Source: Polyangiaceae bacterium (GTDB lineage Bacteria; Myxococcota_A; Polyangia; Polyangiales; Polyangiaceae). Taken from it: 64,000 bases of DNA. The notes beneath the pieces were generated by a model, which saw only the letters and a program-made list of their open reading frames with translations, made no database searches and was not told where the DNA came from. A program made the position numbers and the translations under genes. This document shows, one piece after another, positions 37,688 to 45,549 of this stretch; positions within the stretch are counted from its first letter, which is position 1; each line of letters opens with the position of its first letter. The stretch covers positions 17,095-81,094 of the forward strand of contig JAICTZ010000034.1 of the NCBI GenBank assembly GCA_025936115.1. The letters run 5' to 3'.

Positions 37688-37732
37688 CGTTCTGCACCTG
37701 ATAGCCAGCCTGTCAATTGGGTCATTTCACGC
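37688..37732 (-). promoter_or_regulatory. Promoter P3 with operator dyad
   Basis: On the minus strand: GCGTGAAATGACCC (37732-37719), AA, TTGACA (37716-37711), 17 nt, AGAACG (37693-37688). The stretch GTGAAAT-ACCCAATTGACAG is shared with P1 apart from one base. Expected start of transcription about 37681, giving a leader of about 29 nt to the epimerase ATG. Confidence 0.75.
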
Positions 37733-37887
37733 ACTTGCCCGCTTTGGCAAACTGCCCCGCCCCGATTGGGGAATATCGCGCAGCAGCGTGACGAAGTGCG
37801 CTCTGCACGTTCGCGCACGACACGTTCCCGGCCGAAATCGCGCCAAGAAATCACGCTCGCGCTCGTAGGAAATTTCGCGAGCGCTGG

Positions 37888-37917
37888 TTGACAAGCACGC
37901 CGCTGATCGCAAGAACA
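37888..37917 (+). promoter_or_regulatory. Promoter P4 (no dyad)
   Basis: TTGACA (37888-37893), 18 nt, AGAACA (37912-37917), 74 nt upstream of the nucleotidyltransferase ATG. The -35 and -10 match P1-P3, but the GGGTGA-type dyad is absent; the upstream bases read GAAATTTCGCGAGCGC. The divergent gap 37653-37991 holds P3 and P4 and no gene. Confidence 0.6.
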
Positions 37918-37991
37918 AGCGCCATGCGCGACGCGACAGAACGTATTTCGATCGAGCGCGGCGGCGCCGCAAGCGCGAGCGGGTAACGGCC

Positions 37992-38738
37992 ATGTGGGGC
38001 ATCGTTCCGGCCGCGGGTCGCGGCAGCCGCATCCAACCGCTCGCGTTTTCCAAGGAGTTGTTGCCGGTCGGCAGCCGCAGCGACGGCGACAACGAGCGAC
38101 CGGTCGCCGTGAGCGAGTACATCGTCGAGCGCATGCTGCTCGCCGGCGTGACCAAGCTCTGCTTCGTGATCGGGCGCGGCAAGAGCGACGTCGTCGAGTA
38201 CTTCGGACAGCACGTGCGCGGCGCGAGCGTCTGCTACGTCGTGCAGGAGGAGCCGCGCGGTCTCTGTGACGCGCTGTTTCGCCCGCTGCCGTTCATCCAC
38301 GACGACGAGCGTGTTTGCTTCGGCCTGCCCGACACGATTTGGTTCCCCGAAAATGCCTTGCGCCACGTCACGGAAAAACCGCTGGATTTCCTGCTTTTCC
38401 CGGTGGATCGACCCGAGCTCTTCGACGCGGTCGAGTGCGACGATGCCGGCAACGTGCTCAGGATGGAAGTGAAAGCACGCGCGGCGCGCAGCCGTTGGAT
38501 CTGGGGAGCGTTCGGACTCGACGGGCGCACCTTGCGCGCCCTCTACGACCTCTGGTGCGCCCGCGAGCGCCGCGACGAGTACCTCGGAACGCTCGTCAAC
38601 GCGTACCTGGAACAGGGCGGCACGGCTCACGCCGTCCCCGCGGGCGAAAAGTACGTCGACGTGGGCACGCTCAATGGTTACCGCGAAGCGACGCATCTGC
38701 TCGATCGCAGGCGGAGCGCTGGGGCGCTCGACCTGTGA
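37992..38738 (+). CDS. Sugar-phosphate nucleotidyltransferase (RmlA/GalU superfamily)
   Basis: 248 residues, close to the single-domain size of RmlA-like enzymes. N-terminal GIVPAAGRGSRIQPLAFSKE is the nucleotide-binding loop with the conserved Arg and Lys-Glu; later ERVCFGLPDTIWFPENAL holds the metal-binding Asp, and WIWGAFGLDG and YVDVGTLNGYREA complete the family pattern. It activates a sugar-1-phosphate with NTP for the transferases nearby. First of three plus-strand genes joined by GTGA overlaps, served by promoter P4. Confidence 0.87.
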   Translation: MWGIVPAAGRGSRIQPLAFSKELLPVGSRSDGDNERPVAVSEYIVERMLLAGVTKLCFVIGRGKSDVVEYFGQHVRGASVCYVVQEEPRGLCDALFRPLPFIHDDERVCFGLPDTIWFPENALRHVTEKPLDFLLFPVDRPELFDAVECDDAGNVLRMEVKARAARSRWIWGAFGLDGRTLRALYDLWCARERRDEYLGTLVNAYLEQGGTAHAVPAGEKYVDVGTLNGYREATHLLDRRRSAGALDL

Positions 38739-39352
38739 CGGCCACGACGCTTTTCCTCGTGCGCCACGGCACGACCGACGCCGTGGGACAGCGCCTGGTC
38801 GGCCGGCACCCCGACGTGCCGCTCAACGACGCCGGCCGCGCGCAGTGCGAACGGGCCGCGACGTTCCTCGCGAACCTGCCGCTCGCGGCCGTTTATTCGA
38901 GCCCGCTCGAACGCGCTCTGGCCACGGCGCGCGCCGTCGCGCGTCCGCACGGGATCGACGTGCGCGTGCGCGACGCGCTGATCGACATCGAGTTCGGCGA
39001 ATGGAGCAACGAGAACCTGGCGGCCCTGCGCGATCGGCCGGAGTTTCGGCGCTTCAACGCGCAGCGCGCGGGCCACGCGCCACCGGGCGGCGAGCACGCC
39101 GCGCTCGTTCAGGCACGCATGGTGACCGAGCTCTGCCGCCTGCGCGACGCGCATCCCGGCGCGGCGATTGCCGTCGTGGGACACGCCGATCCCTTACGCG
39201 CCGCGCTCGCCTTCTTCATCGGCGTGGCGATCGATCTCGCACGCCGGCTCGAGCTCGATCCCGGCTGCGTGACGCGCCTCGAGCTCGGTGACACCGACGC
39301 GAGCCTGCGTTTTCTCAATCGCGAGCCGACGGGCGCGCCGATCGCGCTGTGA
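38735..39352 (+). CDS. Histidine phosphatase (phosphoglycerate mutase-like)
   Basis: 205 residues from GTG 38735, which overlaps the previous stop by four bases; the frame is open further upstream but overlaps the nucleotidyltransferase gene. The phospho-acceptor His is in LVRHGTTD, the second His in VVGHADPLRAAL, and the Glu-bearing VYSSPLERALATA and EFGEWSNENL follow family order. It probably hydrolyses a sugar phosphate or pyrophosphate intermediate of the cluster; it resembles alpha-ribazole phosphatases in size. Confidence 0.85.
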   Translation: MTATTLFLVRHGTTDAVGQRLVGRHPDVPLNDAGRAQCERAATFLANLPLAAVYSSPLERALATARAVARPHGIDVRVRDALIDIEFGEWSNENLAALRDRPEFRRFNAQRAGHAPPGGEHAALVQARMVTELCRLRDAHPGAAIAVVGHADPLRAALAFFIGVAIDLARRLELDPGCVTRLELGDTDASLRFLNREPTGAPIAL

Positions 39353-39675
39353 CAACGCCGCACGCCATCGCTGACGACCGCAGCGCCCACGAGCTCGTCG
39401 GCCATTTTCACGTCGAACGGACGGCAGGATTTCTTCCGCCGCTTCACTTCACCAAGCGCGTCGGCGCAAACCGCCGCGGCGTCACCGCCGTCCTGGGACT
39501 GCCACTCTTCCCGTTTCACGTCGAGCGCACGGCAGAGACGCCTCGGGCGTACGTTCTCCGCTACGTCGCGTTGCCTGTCCGTGACGAGCTCGTGCTCACG
39601 CCGGACGGCTGGAACGGTCGCGGCCTCCTCTTCGGGCTCGAGTTTTGCCGCTTCCGTCTGATTCCGAACGCGTAG
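39349..39675 (+). CDS. Hypothetical small protein with internal FHVERTA repeat
   Basis: 108 residues from GTG 39349, overlapping the phosphatase stop by four bases, which supports that it is a real coupled gene. No signal peptide or membrane span; probably beta-rich. FHVERTA occurs twice (about residues 20 and 56), each followed by hydrophobic strands (FLPPLHF / AYVLRYVAL), suggesting an internal duplication. Unrecognised; conserved context would point to a small binding or accessory protein of the glycan cluster. Confidence 0.65.
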   Translation: MTTPHAIADDRSAHELVGHFHVERTAGFLPPLHFTKRVGANRRGVTAVLGLPLFPFHVERTAETPRAYVLRYVALPVRDELVLTPDGWNGRGLLFGLEFCRFRLIPNA

Positions 39676-39806
39676 AAATGCCGCGGGGGTGCGGAGCTGT
39701 CCCGGCGAGGCGGACTGCGCGCACCGCGTAGGCCACGAGGCGCCGCAAGCCGGCACGCGATCTGCACGGCCGACCTTGCCCCGAAACCAACCCATCGGAG
39801 AACAGC

Positions 39807-40211
39807 ATGGCAAACACAACGCAAGCAGGGACCCAGCGCGGCGGTAAACAGAGTGGCGGCCAGCAGAGCGGCGGCCAGCAGAGCGGCGCGCGCGCCTCCG
39901 GCCGGTCGGCGCAGGCGTCGGAGGGCGCCTCCGATCATCTGTACGGCGTGGTGAGCGTGCTCTACCACGCGCTCCAAGGCGCCCAGACCTATCAGCAATA
40001 CATCGAGGACGCTCGCAAGGCGTCCATGCCAGCCGTCGAGGACTTCTTCAACACCTGCCAGAAAGAAGAGAAGCAGCGTGCCGAGCGTGCCAAGGAGCTG
40101 CTCCTGGATCTGCTCGAGGACGAGGAAGAAGACGAGGAAGAAGCGGCAGGCGACGACGAGGACGACGACGAGGACGACGACGAGGAGGAAGAGGACGACG
40201 ACGAAGAGTGA
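39807..40211 (+). CDS. Small helical protein with a very acidic C-terminal tail
   Basis: 134 residues; GGAGA six bases before the ATG. The N-terminus is a Gly/Gln repeat (SGGQQSGGQQSG). A helical middle (about 45-100, LYGVVSVLYHALQGAQTYQQ and FFNTCQKEEKQRAERAKELL) recalls half of a ferritin-like bundle, but metal ligands are not evident. The last 30 residues are nearly all Asp/Glu. It may bind cations or basic proteins. No neighbour gives a function; it lies alone between the glycan cluster and leuA. Confidence 0.7.
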   Translation: MANTTQAGTQRGGKQSGGQQSGGQQSGARASGRSAQASEGASDHLYGVVSVLYHALQGAQTYQQYIEDARKASMPAVEDFFNTCQKEEKQRAERAKELLLDLLEDEEEDEEEAAGDDEDDDEDDDEEEEDDDEE

Positions 40212-40285
40212 CGAACAGCGCGCGAGCCGGCGCGGCTTCGCTGCCGCGCCGACGCCGCGCCCAGAGCGCGGCGAAACGGCGGCAC

Positions 40286-40314
40286 TTGACGGCGCGAAAG
40301 GCCGCGTGTCAAAC
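40286..40314 (+). promoter_or_regulatory. Putative leuA promoter
   Basis: TTGACG (40286-40291), 17 nt, TCAAAC (40309-40314). A start about 40321 would place the Leu-rich leader peptide ATG at the very 5' end of the transcript. Confidence 0.5.
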
Positions 40315-40326
40315 TCACGCTCTCAC

Positions 40327-40404
40327 ATGGTTCGAGCACGCGCGCTCCTTGGCCTCGCCCGGCTGCTTCTTAGCAGCGCGGGACGAGGTGTGACGCGCGC
40401 TTGA
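40327..40404 (+). CDS. leuL: Leader peptide of leuA (leucine attenuation)
   Basis: 25 codons: MVRARALLGLARLLLSSAGR followed by GVTRA and TGA. Six of the ten residues from 7 to 15 region are Leu (LLGLARLLL), the design expected for ribosome-stalling control of leucine synthesis. A strong hairpin (40354-40387: CTCG/CGAG, CCCG/CGGG and CTGCT/AGCAG arms) covers these codons, as a 1:2 pause hairpin would. It ends 87 nt before the leuA ATG. Not a known annotated gene; the interpretation is mine. Confidence 0.6.
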   Translation: MVRARALLGLARLLLSSAGRGVTRA

Positions 40405-40422
40405 ACTGAAACGCCGCTTCCC

Positions 40423-40472
40423 CTCTCCCGCCAATCCGGCCGGAGAGCGAGGGCTACCGCGTTTTCTCCGGC
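40423..40472 (+). promoter_or_regulatory. Alternative hairpins before leuA (attenuator-like)
   Basis: Hairpin one pairs CTCTCC (40423-40428) and GCC with GGC and GGAGAG (40442-40447). Hairpin two pairs GCCGGAGA (40439-40446) with TCTCCGGC (40465-40472). They share the GGAGA stretch, so they exclude each other. A TTTT lies at 40462-40465. The layout fits terminator/antiterminator switching, although which form terminates is unclear. Confidence 0.5.
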
Positions 40473-40491
40473 AAACCCCGAGAAACTCGTC

Positions 40492-42663
40492 ATGCCCTTC
40501 CATCATCATCGCTACTCCGCCCCCGCTCGCGTGAGCCTCCCCGACCGCACCTGGCCGGAACGCACGCTGACTCACGCGCCCATTTGGTGCAGCGTCGATC
40601 TGCGCGACGGCAATCAAGCCTTGCCCGATCCGATGGGCCACGACAGGAAGCAGCGCCTGCTCGAGCTGCTCGTGGCGAGCGGCTTCCCCGAAATCGAGCT
40701 CGGCTTTCCCTCGGCGTCGCAGACCGATTTCGATTTCATCCGCTGGTCGATCGAGAGCGGCGTGCTCGGCGAGCGCGTCGTGCCGCAGGTCATCACGCAG
40801 GCGCGCGAGGCGCTGATTCGCCGGACCTTCGAGTCCATCCAGGGCGCGAAGCGGGCCATCGTGCACCTGTACAACTCGACTTCCGAGCTCCAGCGGCGTG
40901 TCGTCTTCGGCATGAGCCGCGCGGAAGTGATCGAGCTCGCCGTGCGCGCGACGCGTCAAATCCGTGAAGAGGCACGCGCGCTCCGCGGCACGCACGTGAC
41001 GCTCCAATACTCGCCCGAAAGCTTCACGGGCACCGAGCTCGACTTCGCCGCCGAGATTTGCAACGCCGTGATCGAGACCTGGTCTCCTACACCGGAGGAC
41101 AAGCTCATCGTCAACCTGCCGTCGACGGTGGAGAACACGACGCCGAACGTCTTCGCCGATCGCATCGAGTGGATGTCGCGTCAGCTCACGCGCAAGGACA
41201 GCGTCATCTTGAGCGTCCACACGCACAACGACCGCGGCGCGGGCGTGGCGGCCGCCGAGCTCGGCATGCTGGCCGGCGCCGAACGCGTCGAGGGCACGCT
41301 GCTCGGCAACGGCGAACGCAGCGGCAACGTGGACATCGTGACCCTGGCGCTGAATCTCTATTCGCACGGCATCGATCCCGGACTCCGGTTTCCCGACATG
41401 AAGAACGTGGTGCGCGTCGTCGAGTCGTGCACGCGACTGCCCGTGCACCCGCGGCACCCCTACGCCGGAGAGCTCGTGTTCGCGGCGTTCAGCGGCTCGC
41501 ATCAGGACGCCATTCACAAAGGGCTCAAAGCACTGCCGCCCGAGCCCGAGGCGCGCTGGGAGGTTCCGTACTTGCCGATCGATCCGCGCGACATCGGCCG
41601 GCAATACGAGCCCGTGATTCGCATCAACAGCCAATCGGGTAAGAGCGGCCTCTTGCACGTCCTCGAGCGCGACTTCGGCTATCGCGTGCCCCGCGAGCTT
41701 GCCGTCGCGTTCAGTAAACAGGTGCAGGCCGTGACGGACGCGGGCGGCGAAGAGCTCTCGCCCGAGGGCGTGCTCGCTCTCTTCCGTCGAACGTACGTCG
41801 AACGACCTGGTCATTTCACGCTCGAGAGTGCGAGCGTCGAGCGGCGCGCCCACGGCCGTGAATGCGCCGTCGTGGCGAAACTGCGCGCCGGCACGGAGCG
41901 ACGGGAAGTCGCGGGACTCGGCGCGGGACCCGTCGAAGCCTTCGCGCGCGCGGTCGCAGGGCTTGCGCCACGCGCGTTCGACGTCGTCGATTTCGTCGAA
42001 CACGCCCGCGGCGAAGGCGTCGCGGCGAAAGCGGTGGCTTACGTCGCCATCCGCGGCGGCGCGCAGAGTCCCGACCCCGGCGTTCGGGGCGACGTCTTGG
42101 CGCACGTCGTCGCGAACGACTCGGCCGCAGCGTCGATTTACGGTGTGGCGGAGCACTCGGACGTCGTCTTGGCCTCCTTTCACGCGCTGATTTCGGCCTT
42201 GAATCGCCTCGCCGCCGAGATCGGGGCTACAGTGTCTGCAGAGTCAAGCCCCCGCAGTGAGGAGCAAACGAACATGACGACGTCGAAACCGAAGCCCGAC
42301 CACGCCGCGCCCGCCAAGGCCGAACCGGCAGCGCCGATCCGTCGCCGGGACGCAACGGGTCATCTCGATCCGGATTACGAGGCCAAGTTGCGTGCCGAAA
42401 CCGGCCATGGTCAGGACAAAGACGACGCTCGCGCCTTCATTTCCGGAACGAAGACCAACGACGCCTTTGCCGAAGAGCTCGGTGAAGGCTTCGTGGAGAT
42501 CGCGACGAGCGGAGAAGACGACAAGGAGGACGTGTTCAATCAAACCGTGCCGGAAGACGCGGGCGGCCCGTTCGTCGAGACGAGCGGCAAGACCGAGTTC
42601 GCGCACGGCACCGACGCCTCGAACATCAAAGGCGCGACGCGCGAGCCGTTCCCGAAGACGTAA
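40492..42663 (+). CDS. leuA: 2-isopropylmalate synthase, with a C-terminal extension
   Basis: 723 residues; the long-form LeuA usually ends near 560-640. The first step of leucine synthesis: condenses acetyl-CoA with 2-oxoisovalerate. Motifs: CSVDLRDGNQALPDPM (divalent-metal Asp), LHVHTHNDRG-type SVHTHNDRGAGVAAAELGML with the metal histidines, and GTLLGNGERSGNVDIVTLAL. Residues about 440-585 form the regulatory leucine-binding domain (LESASVERRAHGRECAVVAK). The last 130 residues (from MTTSKPKPDHAAPAKAEPAA) are charged and unrelated; they look like a separate small protein joined in frame, since an internal ATG at 42274 has its own GAGGAG. Confidence 0.88.
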   Translation: MPFHHHRYSAPARVSLPDRTWPERTLTHAPIWCSVDLRDGNQALPDPMGHDRKQRLLELLVASGFPEIELGFPSASQTDFDFIRWSIESGVLGERVVPQVITQAREALIRRTFESIQGAKRAIVHLYNSTSELQRRVVFGMSRAEVIELAVRATRQIREEARALRGTHVTLQYSPESFTGTELDFAAEICNAVIETWSPTPEDKLIVNLPSTVENTTPNVFADRIEWMSRQLTRKDSVILSVHTHNDRGAGVAAAELGMLAGAERVEGTLLGNGERSGNVDIVTLALNLYSHGIDPGLRFPDMKNVVRVVESCTRLPVHPRHPYAGELVFAAFSGSHQDAIHKGLKALPPEPEARWEVPYLPIDPRDIGRQYEPVIRINSQSGKSGLLHVLERDFGYRVPRELAVAFSKQVQAVTDAGGEELSPEGVLALFRRTYVERPGHFTLESASVERRAHGRECAVVAKLRAGTERREVAGLGAGPVEAFARAVAGLAPRAFDVVDFVEHARGEGVAAKAVAYVAIRGGAQSPDPGVRGDVLAHVVANDSAAASIYGVAEHSDVVLASFHALISALNRLAAEIGATVSAESSPRSEEQTNMTTSKPKPDHAAPAKAEPAAPIRRRDATGHLDPDYEAKLRAETGHGQDKDDARAFISGTKTNDAFAEELGEGFVEIATSGEDDKEDVFNQTVPEDAGGPFVETSGKTEFAHGTDASNIKGATREPFPKT
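42274..42663 (+). CDS. Possible independent small protein nested in the leuA frame
   Basis: 129 residues if translation starts at the internal ATG 42274, preceded by GTGAGGAG at a nine-base distance. Composition is Lys/Asp/Glu/Thr-rich with no membrane span; DPDYEAKLRAETGHGQDKDD and FAEELGEGFVEIATSGEDDK are distinctive. The linker before it (SAESSPRSEEQTN) looks like translated intergenic DNA, where a TGA lies one frame away. Either a gene fusion by stop-codon loss or internal initiation. Function unknown. Confidence 0.45.
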   Translation: MTTSKPKPDHAAPAKAEPAAPIRRRDATGHLDPDYEAKLRAETGHGQDKDDARAFISGTKTNDAFAEELGEGFVEIATSGEDDKEDVFNQTVPEDAGGPFVETSGKTEFAHGTDASNIKGATREPFPKT

Positions 42664-42732
42664 GGCGGGATTCGAGCTCGGCGACGCGGGACCGAGCTGG
42701 AACACGGCGCGCCCCTGCCGCATTGGGCGGGG

Positions 42733-42954
42733 GTGCGACGAACCATTTACCGCTGGACGTTCCCGTTGCTGCCCTCGCTTGCGAGCAGTTGCATGTTCCT
42801 CGCTGGTGCTGCCGGCTGCTCGGCACCCACTGCTTCTGACGCTGCGTTGGCTTTTACGTCGCGCGGCCCTACAAGCGAGCGATGTCTCTCTATGGACTCT
42901 TGGCCGGCAGGGGCGCGAGCGGGTTCGGGTACGGTTCGACAGCGACCGACGTGA
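42733..42954 (+). CDS. Possible small lipoprotein remnant
   Basis: 73 residues from GTG 42733. MRRTIYRWTFPLLPSLASSC followed by MFLAGAAGC looks like a basic n-region, hydrophobic core and lipobox AAGC, but the rest has no domain and its end overlaps the next gene by 73 bases. May be a real short lipoprotein, a decayed gene or chance. Confidence 0.25.
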   Translation: MRRTIYRWTFPLLPSLASSCMFLAGAAGCSAPTASDAALAFTSRGPTSERCLSMDSWPAGARAGSGTVRQRPT

Positions 42955-43808
42955 CCGAAGGGCTCTCACTCGCGGGCCAGAGCATGCTCGTCACCGGCTG
43001 CAACTCGGGCATTGGCCAAGAGACGCTGCGCGTGCTCGCGCTGCGCGGCGCACGCGTGATCGGCACGGCGCGCACGCTCGAGAAGGCCGAGCGCGCTTGC
43101 GCGGCCGTCGGCGGGCAAACGCTGCCGCTTGCCTGTGAGCTCTCGGACCCCGCGAGCGTGCTCGGTTGCGTCGCGGCGGTGAAGCACGCGGGCGCGCGGC
43201 TCGATGCCGTCGTGTGCAACGCGGGTATCATGGCCTTGCCGGAGCTCCAGAAGGCACATGGCTACGAGCTCCAGTTCTTCACCAACCACGTCGGCCATTT
43301 CATGCTCGTCACGGGCCTGCTCGCTGAGCTCAGCGTGCTCGGCCGGGTGGTCGTCGTGAGCAGCAGCGCCCACCGGCAAGCGCCGCGGGCGGGCATCGAG
43401 TTCGAGAACCTCGACGGCTCGAAGGGTTACAGTCCCTGGTCGGCCTACGGCCAATCCAAATTCGCCAATCTCCTGTTCGCGAAGGAGCTCGCGCGCCGTC
43501 TTGCAACGTCGAAGCAGACGGCAAACGCCGTACACCCCGGTGTCATCAAAACGAACTTGCAGCGACACATGAGCGCACCGCTTTCCGTGTTGTTCAACAC
43601 CTTCGGCCCGCTCGCCTTGAAAAGCACCGCCGAAGGCGCGGCGACGCAAGTTTACGTTGCCACGCATCCCGCGCTCGCGGGCGTTTCCGGTCGTTACTTT
43701 GCCGACTGTAACCTCGCCACGCCGCGCGCCGACGCCGATGACGCGGCGCTCGCGCGTCGACTCTGGGAAACGACGGAACACATCGTCGCCAAACTTCGCG
43801 CTAGCTGA
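42882..43808 (+). CDS. Short-chain dehydrogenase/reductase, retinol-dehydrogenase/WWOX-like
   Basis: 308 residues. Cofactor motif LVTGCNSGIG, then LDAVVCNAGIMALP (NAG), catalytic Ser in VVVVSSSAHR, and YGQSKFANLLFAKE (YxxxK). The C-terminal half (VHPGVIKTNLQRH, SGRYFADCNLATP) matches the eukaryotic-like retinol dehydrogenase branch that is common in myxobacteria. NADP-linked oxidation of a hydrophobic alcohol is likely, but the substrate is unknown. Start has a purine-rich GCGAG ahead. Confidence 0.85.
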   Translation: MSLYGLLAGRGASGFGYGSTATDVTEGLSLAGQSMLVTGCNSGIGQETLRVLALRGARVIGTARTLEKAERACAAVGGQTLPLACELSDPASVLGCVAAVKHAGARLDAVVCNAGIMALPELQKAHGYELQFFTNHVGHFMLVTGLLAELSVLGRVVVVSSSAHRQAPRAGIEFENLDGSKGYSPWSAYGQSKFANLLFAKELARRLATSKQTANAVHPGVIKTNLQRHMSAPLSVLFNTFGPLALKSTAEGAATQVYVATHPALAGVSGRYFADCNLATPRADADDAALARRLWETTEHIVAKLRAS

Positions 43809-43853
43809 CGCCAGCGTCAGCGCAGGGCTGCGTGGGGCACGGGGTGCTGTCCG

Positions 43854-44789
43854 TCACACCGTGTCCAGCGCCTCCGCCAAGAGCGCGCTCACCGGCGCAA
43901 CGACGCCCCGCGACCCGACCAGCTTTTGGCTGGCAGGATGCGAATCCGTGCCGCTGATGGACGCGAACACGCCGGCGCTCTCGAGCTTCGCGAACGAATC
44001 GCCCGGCAGGACGAGGTGGCTGGCGACGGCGTGCACACGGCGCGCGCCGGCTTCGAGATACGCTCGACCGGCTTGAAGCAGGGACGAACCGGTGCGGATC
44101 ATATCGTCGTAAACGACGACGTCGAGGCCGCGCACGTCCGCGTTGACGCCCGTGACGCGGAGGGCGCCGCTGCCGCTATCGCGGCGCTTGTAAACGAAGG
44201 CCGGTTCGACACCGAGCGTCTTGGCGAGACTTTCGACCCATTTGGCGCGCCCGGCATCCGTGGCGCCGAGCACGAAGGGTTCACCCTGCACCAGGTTGCG
44301 CACGAGACGCGTGATGATCGGCGCGCCGTAGACGTGGCGCGTGAGGTGGCCGTCGCCGAAGTAAAACTCGATGCCGTCGGTATGTAGATCGAAGAGGATG
44401 ACGCGCGTCCCGCCTTCACACGGCGGGATGGCCGAAATGAGGCGCGCGCGGGTTTTGGCCGTGACCACTTCCCCCGGCAGGACGGCGCGCTCCATGGTGG
44501 AGTAGCCGAAGTAGGGCATCACGATCGACAGCGAGCGTGCCCCCGCTCGCGAAATGGCAAAGCCGAGATCGTAGAGCTCGAGCCAGTCGAGGTCGCTCGG
44601 CGTGCCGCCGAGCAAAACGACGTCGGCGCCGCGCACGTCTTCGGCGACACGGAGGTAGCGTTCGCCGTCGGGAAACCATTTGCGCTCGACAGCCACGGCG
44701 GCAAGCTCGCTCGCGGCCGAAAAACTTGCTTCGAGGTACGCGTACGACGCAAGCGTGACGAGCAGGCGCGGGTGGGCTCGAGGGCTCAT
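43854..44789 (-). CDS. prs: Ribose-phosphate pyrophosphokinase-like protein
   Basis: 311 residues from ATG 44789 (the open frame upstream is Arg-rich shadow). Two PRTase-like lobes; WFPDGERYLRV, SIVMPYFGYSTMERAVLPGE, FDLHTDGIEFYFG (metal/ATP site), and the PRPP loop VVVYDDMIRTGSSL. It makes PRPP from ribose-5-phosphate and ATP. The flexible-loop region and DLHTDGIEFYF deviate from the housekeeping enzyme (DLHAxQIQGFF), so this may be a divergent or second copy. Lone gene on the minus strand, near the HAD gene. Confidence 0.83.
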   Translation of the reverse strand: MSPRAHPRLLVTLASYAYLEASFSAASELAAVAVERKWFPDGERYLRVAEDVRGADVVLLGGTPSDLDWLELYDLGFAISRAGARSLSIVMPYFGYSTMERAVLPGEVVTAKTRARLISAIPPCEGGTRVILFDLHTDGIEFYFGDGHLTRHVYGAPIITRLVRNLVQGEPFVLGATDAGRAKWVESLAKTLGVEPAFVYKRRDSGSGALRVTGVNADVRGLDVVVYDDMIRTGSSLLQAGRAYLEAGARRVHAVASHLVLPGDSFAKLESAGVFASISGTDSHPASQKLVGSRGVVAPVSALLAEALDTV

Positions 44790-44877
44790 GTTCCGGTCAT
44801 AGCGGGCTCGCGGGCAAAACGCGACTCGCCCGACCGCGCGGCGTCGAGCCGGCGACCGCCGTCGAGGGCGCGCCGCC

Positions 44878-45549
44878 TCAGCGCTTGCCGTGAGTGCGCT
44901 TGAACGGCGAGTCCTCGTAGCTTGCGAGGAGCTCACTCACGTCGGCGTAGATGGCGCGCGCACCCGCCAGAGCGGCGTCGTCCCAGCCGCCCGAGCGCAC
45001 GGCCACCGCGCCGACTCCGGCGCGAGCCGCGGCTTCGACGTCGTACGGCGTGTCGCCGAGCATGAGGGCGTCGCCCGCGTCGACCTTGGCGCGCGCGAGA
45101 GCGGCCGCCACGATGTCGCCGTCGGGCTTCGAGTTCTCGGCGTCGTCGCTCGACGTCCGAGCCGACACCAGCCGAGAAGCGTCGCAGATCGCGAGCAACG
45201 GCTCGAGCTCGTCTTTCTTCGCCGACGTGGCGACGACCAAATCGATGCCGTCGGCGCGCAGCCGCTCGAGCAGCTCCGTTGCGCGCGGGAACGGCTTGAT
45301 CGTCGGTAGATAGCGCTCCCGGAACAGCGCGGAGCGGCGCGCGGAGATGCGCTTGCCTTCCGGCGATTCGGAGTCGAGGCCGCTCACCTCCGGCATGAGC
45401 TTGTCGCCGCCTTTACCGATCAGCGGCCGCACTCGCTCGAACGGAACCGTGCGACCGAACTCCGCGAACGCATCCACCCAAGCGCGCGCATGCGCGTCAT
45501 TGCTGTCGATCAACGTTCCATCGATGTCCAAGAGCACGGCACGGATCAT
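44878..45549 (-). CDS. HAD-superfamily hydrolase, phosphoglycolate-phosphatase-like
   Basis: 223 residues from ATG 45549. DxD motif VLLDIDGTLIDSNDAHARAW, a helical cap domain (about 20-85), motif II VVATSAKKDE, a Lys in the ENSKPDGDIVAAAL stretch and motif IV MLGDTPYDVEAAARAG. Typical of beta-phosphoglucomutase / phosphoglycolate-phosphatase type HAD IA enzymes; the substrate is unknown. Ends 88 nt from the PRPP synthetase start on the same strand. Confidence 0.85.
   Translation of the reverse strand: MIRAVLLDIDGTLIDSNDAHARAWVDAFAEFGRTVPFERVRPLIGKGGDKLMPEVSGLDSESPEGKRISARRSALFRERYLPTIKPFPRATELLERLRADGIDLVVATSAKKDELEPLLAICDASRLVSARTSSDDAENSKPDGDIVAAALARAKVDAGDALMLGDTPYDVEAAARAGVGAVAVRSGGWDDAALAGARAIYADVSELLASYEDSPFKRTHGKR

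Noticed and set aside
40315..42183. 622-residue minus-strand frame opposite leuA
   Set aside because: LeuA motifs are unmistakable on the plus strand; the opposite frame has only low-complexity Arg/His/Asp sequence.
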